From assembly GCF_004363655.1 (NCBI RefSeq), contig NZ_SNZH01000001.1, positions 116,569-180,568 on the forward strand: a stretch of DNA of 64,000 nucleotides. The letters run 5' to 3'. Made by a program: the position numbers and the translations under genes. The notes under the pieces are model-generated. The model ran no database searches. It saw only the letters and a program-made list of their open reading frames with translations, and was not told the origin of the DNA. How positions within the stretch are numbered: the first letter of the stretch is position 1; each line of letters opens with the position of its first letter. This document shows, one piece after another, positions 54,101-62,518 of the stretch. The stretch is from Tahibacter aquaticus. Its GTDB lineage: Bacteria; Pseudomonadota; Gammaproteobacteria; Xanthomonadales; Rhodanobacteraceae.

Positions 54101-54862
54101 ATGAACAATGAACTGGCACGCTGGCGCGAGGCTTTCATGGCTCGCGTAGCCTCGCCGTGGTACGTGGAGACGCTGTTCGATCGACTGCCGGACATCGTGT
54201 TTTCGGTCAAGGACAAGCAGGGCCGCTATGTCTCCATGAGCGAGGCCGCCGTCGTTCGCTGCGGCCTGAAGCGCAAGCAGGATGCGATCGGCAAGACGGC
54301 GTTCGAACTGTTTCCGCGCCCCATGGCCGAACGTTATGTGCGCCAGGACGAGCGCCTGTTCAATACCGGCAAGCCCATCGTCGACAACCTCGACCTCACC
54401 GTCTACCGCGACGGCAGCGCCGGCTGGTGCCTCACCACCAAGGAGCCGCTGTACGACAACCAGGGCCGCGTCGTCGGCCTGGCCTGCATCTCCAAGGATC
54501 TGATCGAGCCCAGCCGCGCCGGCCTGATCGACACCGGCTTTGCCGATACCGTCGACTACATGCTGGAGAACTACGACCAGCCGCTGCGCATGGAAGACCT
54601 GGCGCGCCGTGCCGGCCTGTCGCAGGCGCAGTTCGAGCGGCGCATGAAGAAAATCTTCCACTTGTCGGCCGGGCAGTACCTGATCAAGGCACGCATCGAC
54701 CACGCGGCGCGCCTGCTCGCTTCCACCGCGCTGCCGATTGCCGACATCGCCCAGCACGCAGGCTTTTCCGACCAGAGCGCACTGTCGCGGCAGTTCCGCC
54801 AGGTCACCGGCTTCGCACCGCGGCAGTACCGCCAGCTGATGCGGCCCGAGGGCATGGAATAA
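54101..54862 (+). CDS. AraC-family regulator with N-terminal PAS domain
   Basis: 253 aa from MNNELARWREAF with AGGGGG upstream. Residues about 20-130 are a PAS-like sensor (FDRLPDIVFSVKDKQGRYV, AIGKTAFELFPRPMA, YDNQGRVVGLACISKDL). Residues about 150-250 are a double HTH of the AraC/XylS kind (MEDLARRAGLSQAQFERRMKK, PIADIAQHAGFSDQSALSRQFR). PAS-AraC proteins usually sense small ligands. Divergent from collagenase and 3.7 kb from the hydroxyproline operon, it may activate one or both. LhpR-like AraC regulators control hydroxyproline genes in Pseudomonas, but this protein's target is unproven. Confidence 0.9.
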   Translation: MNNELARWREAFMARVASPWYVETLFDRLPDIVFSVKDKQGRYVSMSEAAVVRCGLKRKQDAIGKTAFELFPRPMAERYVRQDERLFNTGKPIVDNLDLTVYRDGSAGWCLTTKEPLYDNQGRVVGLACISKDLIEPSRAGLIDTGFADTVDYMLENYDQPLRMEDLARRAGLSQAQFERRMKKIFHLSAGQYLIKARIDHAARLLASTALPIADIAQHAGFSDQSALSRQFRQVTGFAPRQYRQLMRPEGME

Positions 54863-54927
54863 GCCGCGAAGCTGCGGCATGAGCGGCCGCGCTACACTCG
54901 CGGCCGCTCATCTGCGAAGGAACTGCC

Positions 54928-55695
54928 ATGCTCGGACATCGATTGCTGTGCCTGCTGCTGGTGTCCGGCGCGATGGCTGTGCCGGCCAGCGCGACGGACG
55001 TGCTGCTGTTCGCCGCCGCCAGCCTGAAGCCGGCGCTGGAAGAGATCAGCGCCCTGCCCGAAGCCAAGGCCATCGGCGAGATCAATGCCAGCTACGCGGC
55101 GAGTTCGGCGCTGGCACGGCAGATCGAGGCCGGCGCACCGGCCGATATCTTCATCTCGGCCGATCAGGAATGGATGGACTGGCTGGCCGAACGCGGCAAG
55201 ATCGTCGCGGCGACGCGCTTCGAACTGGTACGCAACGAACTGGTACTGGTCGCGCCGCAGGCGTCGAGGCTTCAGTTCACGCTGGACGACAAGACCGACC
55301 TGCGCGCCGCGCTGGGCGATTCGCGCATCGCCCTGGCCGAGCCGGGCAGCGTGCCGGCGGGCAAGTACGCCAAGGCCGCACTCGAAAAGCTCGGCCTGTG
55401 GACACACGTGCAAGACAAGTACGTCGCCGCGGAAAACGTGCGCGCCGCATTGGCATTGGCCGCGCGGGGCGAAGTGCCGCTGGCGGCGGTGTACCGCTCG
55501 GATGCGGTGTCCGAAACGTCGGTGCGCGTGATCAGCACGTTCCCGGCCGACTCGCATCCGCCCATTGTCTATCCGGCCGCGGCGCCGGCCGGCCATGACA
55601 ATGCGACAACACGGCAATTGCTGCAATTGCTGCGCTCCGACCAGGCACAGGCCATCCTGCTGCGCTGGGGATTCCGCACCGCAAAGGCCGACTGA
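54928..55695 (+). CDS. modA: Molybdate ABC transporter, substrate-binding protein
   Basis: 255 aa with a signal peptide (to about ASATD, residue 25). The ModA fold begins DVLLFAAASLKPALEEI; SYAASSALARQIEAGAPADIF and AEPGSVPAGKYAKAAL carry the ligand-contacting Ser and the hinge motif. It binds molybdate/tungstate in the periplasm. AAGGAA precedes the ATG. First gene of a tight modABC unit (modB follows after 6 nt). No modE regulator gene is near and no riboswitch was seen before modA. Confidence 0.93.
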   Translation: MLGHRLLCLLLVSGAMAVPASATDVLLFAAASLKPALEEISALPEAKAIGEINASYAASSALARQIEAGAPADIFISADQEWMDWLAERGKIVAATRFELVRNELVLVAPQASRLQFTLDDKTDLRAALGDSRIALAEPGSVPAGKYAKAALEKLGLWTHVQDKYVAAENVRAALALAARGEVPLAAVYRSDAVSETSVRVISTFPADSHPPIVYPAAAPAGHDNATTRQLLQLLRSDQAQAILLRWGFRTAKAD

Positions 55696-55701
55696 AGCGC
55701 C

Positions 55702-56391
55702 GTGCTGAGTGCGGCGGAAATCGACGCCCTGGGCATCAGCCTCAAGGTGGCCCTGCTCAGCATCGTCGTGGCCCTGCCGTTTGCACTGGGCCTGGGCCTG
55801 GCGCTGTCACGGCTGCGCTTTCCCGGCAAGAGCGTGATCGAAGCGCTGCTCACCCTGCCGCTGGTGCTGCCGCCCGTGGTCACCGGCTATGCGCTATTGG
55901 TACTGCTGGGACGCAACGGCGCTGTCGGCCACTACCTCGACATGATCGGCATCCGCTTCGCCTTCCATTGGAGCGGCGCCGTCGTCGCGGCGGTGGTGAT
56001 GAGTTTCCCGTTGCTGGTCATTTCCATACGCGCAGGCTTCGACGGCGTGGACCGGCGCCTGGAAGCCGCGGCCGAATCGCTGGGGGCCGGACCGTGGAGG
56101 CGCTTCGTCACGGTCACCCTGCCCTTGTCGCGACGTCATCTGATTGCCGGCTGCGTACTCGCATTCGCGCGTGCATTCGGCGAATTCGGCGCCACCATCA
56201 GTTTCGTCGGCAGCATTCCAGGCGAGACGCGCACCTTGTCCATCGCGATCTGGGAATTGCTGAACCAGCCCGGCGGCGAAGGCAGTCTGCTGCGGCTGGT
56301 ATGGGTGGCCCTGGCCGTCGGCATCGCCGCGTCGTTTGTGGCCGCGCTGCTCGGCCGGCGCGCGCAACAGGAAGCCGCTGCGCATGATTGA
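55702..56391 (+). CDS. modB: Molybdate ABC transporter permease
   Basis: 229 aa from a GTG start. Five or six TM helices; the coupling EAA-like loop is ESLGAGPWRRFVTVTLP, contacting ModC. ALGLGLALSRLRFPGKSVIEAL and LPLVLPPVVTGY are typical of ModB. It forms the homodimeric channel for molybdate. It ends 8 nt inside modC, so the two are translationally coupled. Confidence 0.93.
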   Translation: MLSAAEIDALGISLKVALLSIVVALPFALGLGLALSRLRFPGKSVIEALLTLPLVLPPVVTGYALLVLLGRNGAVGHYLDMIGIRFAFHWSGAVVAAVVMSFPLLVISIRAGFDGVDRRLEAAAESLGAGPWRRFVTVTLPLSRRHLIAGCVLAFARAFGEFGATISFVGSIPGETRTLSIAIWELLNQPGGEGSLLRLVWVALAVGIAASFVAALLGRRAQQEAAAHD

Positions 56392-57046
56392 GCTGAGCCT
56401 GCGCTGGCAGCCGCGCGACTTCGACCTGCAGGTCGCCTTCGTCTCGACAGCCCGCAACCTGGCCCTGTTCGGCCCTTCCGGCAGCGGCAAGACCAGCCTG
56501 CTGCTGGCCATGGCCGGCCTGCGCCGGCCGCATGCGGGACGCATCGTGCTCGATGGCGAACTGCTGTTCGACAGCGAACGGCATATCGACGTCGCCGCAG
56601 CGCGGCGCGGACTCGGCGTGGTGTTCCAGGACGGCCGCCTGTTTCCGCATTTGCGCGTAAAGGATAATTTGCTTTATGGAAACCGCCGCAAACCCGACGG
56701 CAGCGCTATCGGCTTCGATACCGCGGTAGAGCTGCTGGGCCTGACCGAACTGCTGGCACGCTGGCCTGCCTCGCTGTCGGGCGGCGAAGCCCGCCGCGTT
56801 GCCGTAGGCCGTGCCATCCTGAGCCAGCCGCGCGCGCTGCTGCTGGACGAACCCCTGGTCGGCCTGCACCGCGAAGCCCGCGGCCAGGTACTGCACTACC
56901 TGCGCCGCCTGCGCGACGAAGTCGGCCTGCCGACCATCCTGGTCAGCCACCAGCCGGACGAAGTGCAGCACCTGTCGCAGGAAGTGGTGTTGCTGGATGA
57001 CGGGCGGGTGGTTGGGCAGGTGGGGATTGGGGAATTTGCGGGGTAG
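56384..57046 (+). CDS. modC: Molybdate ABC transporter ATPase, truncated form
   Basis: 220 aa. ABC motifs in order: Walker A GPSGSGKTSLLL, Q loop VVFQDGRLFPHL, signature SLSGGEARRVAVGRA, Walker B ALLLDEPLVGL, H loop VSHQPDE. Usual ModC proteins are about 350 aa because they end in a TOBE/MOP molybdate-sensing domain; this one ends right after the nucleotide domain, so that regulation is missing. No stop-causing frameshift is evident: the next 100 nt carry no TOBE-like reading. It completes the modABC unit. Confidence 0.9.
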   Translation: MIELSLRWQPRDFDLQVAFVSTARNLALFGPSGSGKTSLLLAMAGLRRPHAGRIVLDGELLFDSERHIDVAAARRGLGVVFQDGRLFPHLRVKDNLLYGNRRKPDGSAIGFDTAVELLGLTELLARWPASLSGGEARRVAVGRAILSQPRALLLDEPLVGLHREARGQVLHYLRRLRDEVGLPTILVSHQPDEVQHLSQEVVLLDDGRVVGQVGIGEFAG

Positions 57047-57240
57047 TTTGCCGACGCGGTGCGAAGGTGGTGGCAGGGCTCAGCTCAACGGCTGAAACCT
57101 TGTACTGAGGCACGGCGATGTTGAGATTCGCCTCTCCTTCGCCAGCGGTTCTTCGTGGCGGAGGCCCCTCGATGTTGGGATTCGCCTGCGGCTCATCGCC
57201 AACCTATGTCCGCCCATTTTTTGTAGTTGCCGCGCAGCGA
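57047..57240. other. Intergenic region between convergent genes, left part
   Basis: Between modC (plus) and pit (minus). It has a TTCGCCT..CGGCGG-rich sequence without a clear terminator for modC. No gene. Confidence 0.4.
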
Positions 57241-57313
<73 letters not shown>

Positions 57314-57346
57314 TCGTGATTGTGCTTGGCCTTGGCCGTGGCAGTT

Positions 57347-57615
57347 GCTTCTGCGCGCAGGAAGCGCGCGCTTGTAACGGGGCCCCATATGCCGCGGTGA
57401 GGTCGCGTAGGGAAAAGCCCAAAGGGTCGCGGCCAGGGATGGCCGCGACTCCGCACACAGAACACGGATGTTCTGTCTGCGGACCGCCGTAGCGGCCTCA
57501 CGCAGTTTTGGGCCATGGATGGCCCAAAACTGCGGCATCTGGGGCGGTTTTCTCTTGGTTCCTTCTCTACTCAGAAAAAGAGAAGTAGCGAGCCCGCCGC
57601 AGGCGCGCGATACGC
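57347..57615. repeat. Structured intergenic element, copy B
   Basis: GCTTCTGCGCGCAGGAAGCG start, GTCGCGGCCA/TGGCCGCGAC (57426-57449), CGCA..ACAGAACA/TGTTCTGT..TGCG (about 57452-57482), TTTTGGGCCAT/ATGGCCCAAAA (57505-57529), then the TTTCTCTTGGTT...AGAGAAGTAGCGAG tail hairpin with CGCCGCAGGCGCGCGATACGC. Confidence 0.87.
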
Positions 57616-57655
57616 CTTTGACTTCAAGCCCTCCAACGCACCGCCACCCACGATT

Positions 57656-57735
57656 CAGCGATCCAGCGATCCAGCGATCCAGCGATCCAGCGATCCAGCG
57701 ATCCAGCGATCCAGCGATCCAGCGATCCAGCGATC
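57656..57735. repeat. Ten CAGCGATC octamers
   Basis: Ten perfect copies in a row, ending 13 nt beyond the stop codon of the pit gene (pit is on the minus strand, ending at 57749). Confidence 0.95.
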
Positions 57736-57748
57736 GAAAATCAAAACA

Positions 57749-58882
57749 TCAAATCGGCAACCCCACCCAATGCGACAACTTCACAAACAAATACGCCAAC
57801 CCCGCCGCAATCGGCAACGTAAGAATCCACGCCCAGATCATCCTCTCCACCACAGTCCACTTGATCGCATTCAAACGCTTGGCCGTCCCCACCCCCATGA
57901 TGGCCGCGGAAATGTTGTGCGTGGTGGAGACCGGAATGCCCATGCTGGACGCGGTCAGGATCATCGTCGCCGAGGCGGTTTCCGCCGCGAAGCCATGTAC
58001 CGGATGCAGCTTGACCATCTTGTGGCCCAGGGTCTTGATGATGCGCCAGCCGCCGGCGGCGGTGCCTGCGGCCATCACCAGGGCGCAGGTGATCTTGATC
58101 CATAGCGCGATCTCGACGTTCTTCGGATCGGTATCCACGCGCAGCCAGTGCAGCCATTGCGGCAGTCCGTCGAGCTGGCCGGCGAGCGTGGCCGAGGCCA
58201 GCGCCAGCGCGATGATGCCCATGGTCTTCTGTGCATCGTTGGAGCCGTGCGCCCAGCCCATGGCGCTGGCGGAAACGATCTGCAGCTTGCCGAACAGCGC
58301 GTTGGCAAAACGCGGCCGGCCTATCTTCTGCAGCGTGCCCTTGCGGTCGGCCAGGAAGGAGAACAAGGCGAACAGCAGCCCCATGATGGTGATGCCGAGG
58401 ATGAAACCCGCCAGCGGCGAGATGATCATCGGTATCACCACCTTGGGCAGCAGCCCCTTGCCCTGCCACCAGTGCTCGCCGCCAGGAACATTCCACAATA
58501 TTGCATGCCAGTTGTCGCCGGCGGCAGCGAACGCCGCGCCGCACAGGCCGCCGACCAGCGCGTGCGAGGACGACGACGGCAAGCCCCACCACCAGGTGAT
58601 CAGGTTCCAGATCACGCCGCCGAGCAGTGCGCAGATCAGCACCATCGAGGTGACATTGACGATGCCGGTATCGATCAGGCCCGAGGCAATGGTCTTGGCG
58701 ACGGCCGTGCCCATCAGGGCGCCGATCAGGTTCATGCCCGCCGCCAGCATCACGGCCTGGCCGGGGCTGAGCACCTTGGTCGCTACCACGGTGGCGATGG
58801 AGTTGGCCGTGTCGTGGAAGCCGTTGATGTATTCGAACACGAGCGCGATCACGATCACGCTGAAGACCAGGGTCAATTCCAC
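57749..58882 (-). CDS. Low-affinity inorganic phosphate transporter, Pit family
   Basis: 377 aa from a GTG start (GAGG upstream). About ten TM helices in two inverted halves; the PiT signatures EYINGFHDTANSIATVVATK near the N-terminus and MGWAHGSNDAQKTMG in the second half are both present. It co-transports metal-phosphate with H+ (or Na+). The DUF47/PhoU-like gene lies 10 nt upstream, the usual partner of this transporter. Ends close to the octamer repeat. Confidence 0.93.
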   Translation of the reverse strand: MELTLVFSVIVIALVFEYINGFHDTANSIATVVATKVLSPGQAVMLAAGMNLIGALMGTAVAKTIASGLIDTGIVNVTSMVLICALLGGVIWNLITWWWGLPSSSSHALVGGLCGAAFAAAGDNWHAILWNVPGGEHWWQGKGLLPKVVIPMIISPLAGFILGITIMGLLFALFSFLADRKGTLQKIGRPRFANALFGKLQIVSASAMGWAHGSNDAQKTMGIIALALASATLAGQLDGLPQWLHWLRVDTDPKNVEIALWIKITCALVMAAGTAAGGWRIIKTLGHKMVKLHPVHGFAAETASATMILTASSMGIPVSTTHNISAAIMGVGTAKRLNAIKWTVVERMIWAWILTLPIAAGLAYLFVKLSHWVGLPI

Positions 58883-58892
58883 GGGCGTCGCC

Positions 58893-59522
58893 TCAGGAGT
58901 TCTTCAGCACGATCGCGTAGACCACGTTGCCCGCGTCGCGGCAGCGGTCGATGGCCTTTTCGAGGATTTCGAACAGATCCTTGCGCAGCAGGAAGCGCAC
59001 GGGATCGTTCTCGTTGCGGTACATGTCGCGGTACAGGTCGAGGATCAGCCGGTCGGCTTCGTTCTCGATCGCCTGCAGGCGGTCGTTCAGATCCTTCATC
59101 TGCTCCAGCTTCATCGCGCGCAGCTGCAGCACCATCTGTTCCAGTACTTCGCAGGCTTTTTCCAGCATGTGTGCGCGGGAGACGAAATCCACGTCGCCCA
59201 GGCGGTCGCCGATCAGCGAATAGCGTTCGGCGAATTTCTCGATCACCTTGGGAATCTTGTACAGCGCGCTGGACAGGGCTTCGATGTCTTCGCGCTCCAG
59301 CGCGGTGACGAAGGTGTTGACCAGGGCCTGGCTGATCTCGGCAGCCAGTTCTTTCTCGCGCTGGCGCGCCAGGCGGAACTCGTCCAGCGACCGGGCCGCC
59401 GCAGTGCCCTGTTGCAGGAAGCCGGTCAGGGCGGTGGCGCTTTTCTTTGCCGCCGCGGCGCTGGATTCCAACAGCCCGTAGAACTTGTCGCCCTTGCCGA
59501 AGATGGTCTGTAGAGAAAACAT
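58893..59522 (-). CDS. DUF47 (PhoU-like, TIGR00153) protein
   Basis: 209 aa, all helical, PhoU-like bundle with metal-binding E/D-xxx-D patterns (ETNALVNTF-type; SKALHVMLEKACEVLEQM region). FGKGDKFYGLLESSAAAA is a typical start. Encoded 10 nt before pit, it probably regulates the transporter. Soluble cytoplasmic protein; first gene of the unit. Confidence 0.9.
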   Translation of the reverse strand: MFSLQTIFGKGDKFYGLLESSAAAAKKSATALTGFLQQGTAAARSLDEFRLARQREKELAAEISQALVNTFVTALEREDIEALSSALYKIPKVIEKFAERYSLIGDRLGDVDFVSRAHMLEKACEVLEQMVLQLRAMKLEQMKDLNDRLQAIENEADRLILDLYRDMYRNENDPVRFLLRKDLFEILEKAIDRCRDAGNVVYAIVLKNS

Positions 59523-59742
59523 GGTCGGTTCCGCCCCAGGGTACGCAATTGGATGATTTGAAAAGAATTATGTTGCGCGGCAACGCGTGCTGCCGGCGTC
59601 TCGGCGGCAAAAATATGTCGGTTGCATGACAGTCATGTTACAGCACGGCTCCGTCGCGGCGCACGGCAGCCAGGTCAGCCATACCCACAGGTCCGTCACG
59701 CAGGGCTGCTACACTGACCTGCCTTGGCCTTCACCCCCGTCG

Positions 59743-61047
59743 ATGCTGACCGAGATACTGGTTGTCCTGATCCTGATTCTGCTCAACGGGTTCTTCGCCC
59801 TGTCGGAGATGTCCGTTGTCACCGCACGCAAGTCGCGGCTCAAGCAGATGGCAGCGACCAGCACACGGGCCCAGAACGCACTGCGCCTGACCGAAGCGCC
59901 GGAACGCTTTCTCTCTACGGTACAGGTCGGCATCACACTGATCGGTGTGCTCACCGGCGTCTACGGCGGCGCCGCCATCGGCGCACGCATCAGCCAGGCA
60001 CTGCAGGCCCGCGGTGTGGAAATCGACCTGGCCAACGGCGTCGGCCTGGCGCTCAGTGTCGGGGCCATCACTTATGTATCGATCATCGTCGGGGAGCTGC
60101 TGCCCAAGCGCCTGGCCCTGGTCGCGCCGGAACGCTTTGCGGTGTGGATCGCCTATCCGATGCGCATCTTCGCCATCGCCGCCACGCCGTTCGTCTGGCT
60201 GCTCTCGCACAGCACGCGCATTCTGCTCAAGGTGCTGCGCCTGGACCGTGGCACCCGCGACCCGGTGACGGAAGAAGAAATCCGCCTGCTCGTAGCCGAG
60301 AGCGCCGAACAGGGCGTTATCGACAGCGACGAACACAACATGGTCAATCGCGTGCTGCGCCTGGGCGACCGCCAGATCGCCAGCCTGATGACGCCGCGCA
60401 CGCGCATCGCCTGGCTGGACATAGCCGCACCGCTGGCGGAAAACCTCGCCGTCATGCATTCCACGCCGTATTCGCGCTATCCGGTGTATCGCGCCGGCAA
60501 CGAGCAGGACGTGGTCGGCATCCTGGAAACCAAATCCCTGCTCGATTCGCTGGGCACGCCCAACATCGACCTGTTCCGCAGGCTCAACAAGGTGCTGTTC
60601 GTGCCTTCGGCCGCCCGCGCGCTGGACCTGCTGGAAGAGCTGCGCGAATCCGAGGCCACGGTCGCCCTGGTGGTGGACGAATACGGCGACATCGAAGGCA
60701 TGGTCAGCCTCAACGACGTGCTCGGTGCCGTGCTGGGCAAGACCGCCAGCCTGAATGTCGAAGCCCTCAGCGCGCCGATCGTGCAGCGCGAGGACGGCAG
60801 TTACCTGGTCGACGGCGCGCTGGGCACCGACGACCTGCGCGAACTGCTGAGCCTGAGCCAGCTGCCGAACGAGGAAGACCACGACTTCCGCACCGCCGCC
60901 GGCATGGTCATGGCCCAGTTCGGGCGCATTCCGCAGGTCGGCGAGGCCTTCCGCTGGCGCGACCTGCGTTTCGAAGTCGTCGACCTGGACGGTCCGCGCA
61001 TTGACAAACTGCTGATCGCCCGCATCACCAACGAAACAACCCCGTAG
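59743..61047 (+). CDS. CNNM/HlyC-CorC family protein (DUF21, CBS pair, CorC domain)
   Basis: 434 aa from MLTEILVVLILILLNG; longer upstream frames are rejected. Four-TM DUF21 domain (about 1-190, with ALSEMSVVTARKSRLKQMA and the ILVGLLLP-like GELLPKRLAL), a CBS pair (about 205-335, EEEIRLLVAESAEQGVIDSDE before it, DEYGDIEGMVSLND at the end), and a CorC/HlyC domain to about 430 (DGALGTDDLRELL, PQVGEAFRWRDLRFEVVDLDG). The family exports or regulates Mg2+/Co2+. Next gene on the same strand is 23 nt away (exoD), so they may be co-transcribed. Confidence 0.9.
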   Translation: MLTEILVVLILILLNGFFALSEMSVVTARKSRLKQMAATSTRAQNALRLTEAPERFLSTVQVGITLIGVLTGVYGGAAIGARISQALQARGVEIDLANGVGLALSVGAITYVSIIVGELLPKRLALVAPERFAVWIAYPMRIFAIAATPFVWLLSHSTRILLKVLRLDRGTRDPVTEEEIRLLVAESAEQGVIDSDEHNMVNRVLRLGDRQIASLMTPRTRIAWLDIAAPLAENLAVMHSTPYSRYPVYRAGNEQDVVGILETKSLLDSLGTPNIDLFRRLNKVLFVPSAARALDLLEELRESEATVALVVDEYGDIEGMVSLNDVLGAVLGKTASLNVEALSAPIVQREDGSYLVDGALGTDDLRELLSLSQLPNEEDHDFRTAAGMVMAQFGRIPQVGEAFRWRDLRFEVVDLDGPRIDKLLIARITNETTP

Positions 61048-61070
61048 ACCATGGACTGCGAGAGCCAGGG

Positions 61071-61676
61071 ATGACCGTTCCGCACGATCCACGCACGACC
61101 GAGTTGTTCCAGCAGGCATTGGAGCAGAACACCGGCGAAACCATTTCGCTGGAGCAGTTCATCGCGCCGCTGGAGACGCGTGCCTTCGGCTTTCTGATCG
61201 TGCTGCTGTCGCTGCCGAACTTCATCCCGATCCCGATGGGCGTAGGCGGCGTCTGCGGCACCTTGCTGGTAGTGATCGGCGCGCAGTTGCTCTGGGGCAT
61301 GCCGCGTCCCTGGCTGCCGCGCTTCGCCCGCCAGCATGGCTTCGGCCGCAGCTCGGTCGAAGCCTTCGTCCACCGCATGACACCGATGTTCGCGCGCCTG
61401 GAAAAATTCAGCCGGCCGCGCTGGGAACAGCTCACCCACATGCCGTACAGCCGCTTCAGCGGCTTTATCCTGATCCTGCTGGGCGTTCTGCTCGCCCTGC
61501 CGATTCCATTCACCAACTACCCGTTCGGCGTGCTGATCCTGATGTTCGGCGTCGCCCTGGTCGAGCGCGACGGCGGCCTGCTCGCTGTGTGCTGGGTATT
61601 GACCCTGATCTCGTCGGCCAGCGTGGCGAGCTTGAGCAAGGCGATGGTGACCTTGGTGAAGCATTTCTTTGGGTAG
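61071..61676 (+). CDS. ExoD family exopolysaccharide-synthesis membrane protein
   Basis: 201 aa. The ExoD start MTVPHDPRTTELFQQAL is followed by FGFLIVLLSLPNFIPIPMG (the hallmark LPN-PxP loop), further TMs at about 70-95, 130-155 and 165-185. It is a small integral membrane protein required for exopolysaccharide export in rhizobia; elsewhere its role is unclear. Weak ribosome site right before the ATG (CCAGGG). In an apparent unit with the CNNM gene. Confidence 0.87.
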   Translation: MTVPHDPRTTELFQQALEQNTGETISLEQFIAPLETRAFGFLIVLLSLPNFIPIPMGVGGVCGTLLVVIGAQLLWGMPRPWLPRFARQHGFGRSSVEAFVHRMTPMFARLEKFSRPRWEQLTHMPYSRFSGFILILLGVLLALPIPFTNYPFGVLILMFGVALVERDGGLLAVCWVLTLISSASVASLSKAMVTLVKHFFG

Positions 61677-62138
61677 GTGCGCTGGGGTTTCGCGACGACG
61701 ACGCGTTGCGTGGACGGCGTTGCTGACTAGCGCCGACAGGTAGCGATACCGACGGCGCGAGCTTCTTCCTGGCGGAGGTGCTGAGCGTTGATGCCGCTAT
61801 ACCTGGCGCTGTCGCCAGCGTGACCGCCGGCCCCTCACCCCTGATGTTTCCCCGGCTTTTTTGCGCGATTTGTGGCCTCGAACAAACACAAGCGCAAACC
61901 GCATCAAAGGGTTGCCGAAACAGCTGACTGTATCGCCGAAAGACAACACCATCCCCACCCAGCCTCCAGCCCGTTGGGCGTTCGGAGGCGACAGAGCCAA
62001 TGGCTCTGTCGCCTCCTCACCTCCCAAGCAAGCTTGGAGGAGAGGAGCCAAAAGCCGAGCCGACCGCCGCACCGCCCGCCACACATCGCGCCGTTGCCGT
62101 GAACCGTTGCTGTTGCCCGTGATTGGGCTCTGGCTGTT
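61677..62138. other. Intergenic region, no gene
   Basis: Between convergent genes. Contains a perfect palindrome GGAGGCGACAGAGCC/GGCTCTGTCGCCTCC (61984-62016), one CCTCCCAAGC/GCTTGGAGG hairpin of the CCCTC family (62014-62046), and a degenerate (GTTGCC)-like stretch before copy C. No exoD terminator with a T-tract was seen. Confidence 0.6.
61984..62016. repeat. Perfect 15-bp inverted repeat
   Basis: GGAGGCGACAGAGCC, 3-nt loop AAT, GGCTCTGTCGCCTCC. No U-tract. Could form a very stable hairpin. Confidence 0.9.
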
Positions 62139-62412
62139 GCTTCTGCGCGCAGGAGCGCGCCTTACCGGGGCACCCTATGCCGCGGTGAGGTCGCGGAGGG
62201 AAAAGCCCGAAGGGTCGCGGCCAGGGATGGCCGCGAGTCCGCGCACAGAACAGGGATGTTCTGTGCGTGGACCGCCGTGGCAGCCTCACGCGGTTTTGGG
62301 TCATTCATGGCCCAAAACCGCGGCATCTGGGGTGGTTTTCTCTTGGTTACTTCTCCTTGCCTCCACACAAAGAGAAGTAACGAGCGCGCCGCAGGCGCGC
62401 GATACGCTTCTG
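62139..62412. repeat. Structured intergenic element, copy C
   Basis: GCTTCTGCGCGCAGGAGCGCG start, GTCGCGGCCA/TGGCCGCGA (62215-62237), CGCACAGAACA/TGTTCTGTGCG (62242-62267, perfect 11-bp arms), TTTTGGGTCAT/ATGGCCCAAAA near 62294-62318, and the TCTCTTGGTTACTTCTC...GAGAAGTAACGAG tail. It shares order and structure with copies A and B. Confidence 0.87.
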
Positions 62413-62518
62413 CCTGACTCCCCATCCCAGATGAAGCAACGAGCACGCCGCAGGCACGCGATACGCCGTTGCTTTCGCTCAAGGCTCAATCTCAAGACGA
62501 AAGACAAAAAGCGAAACC

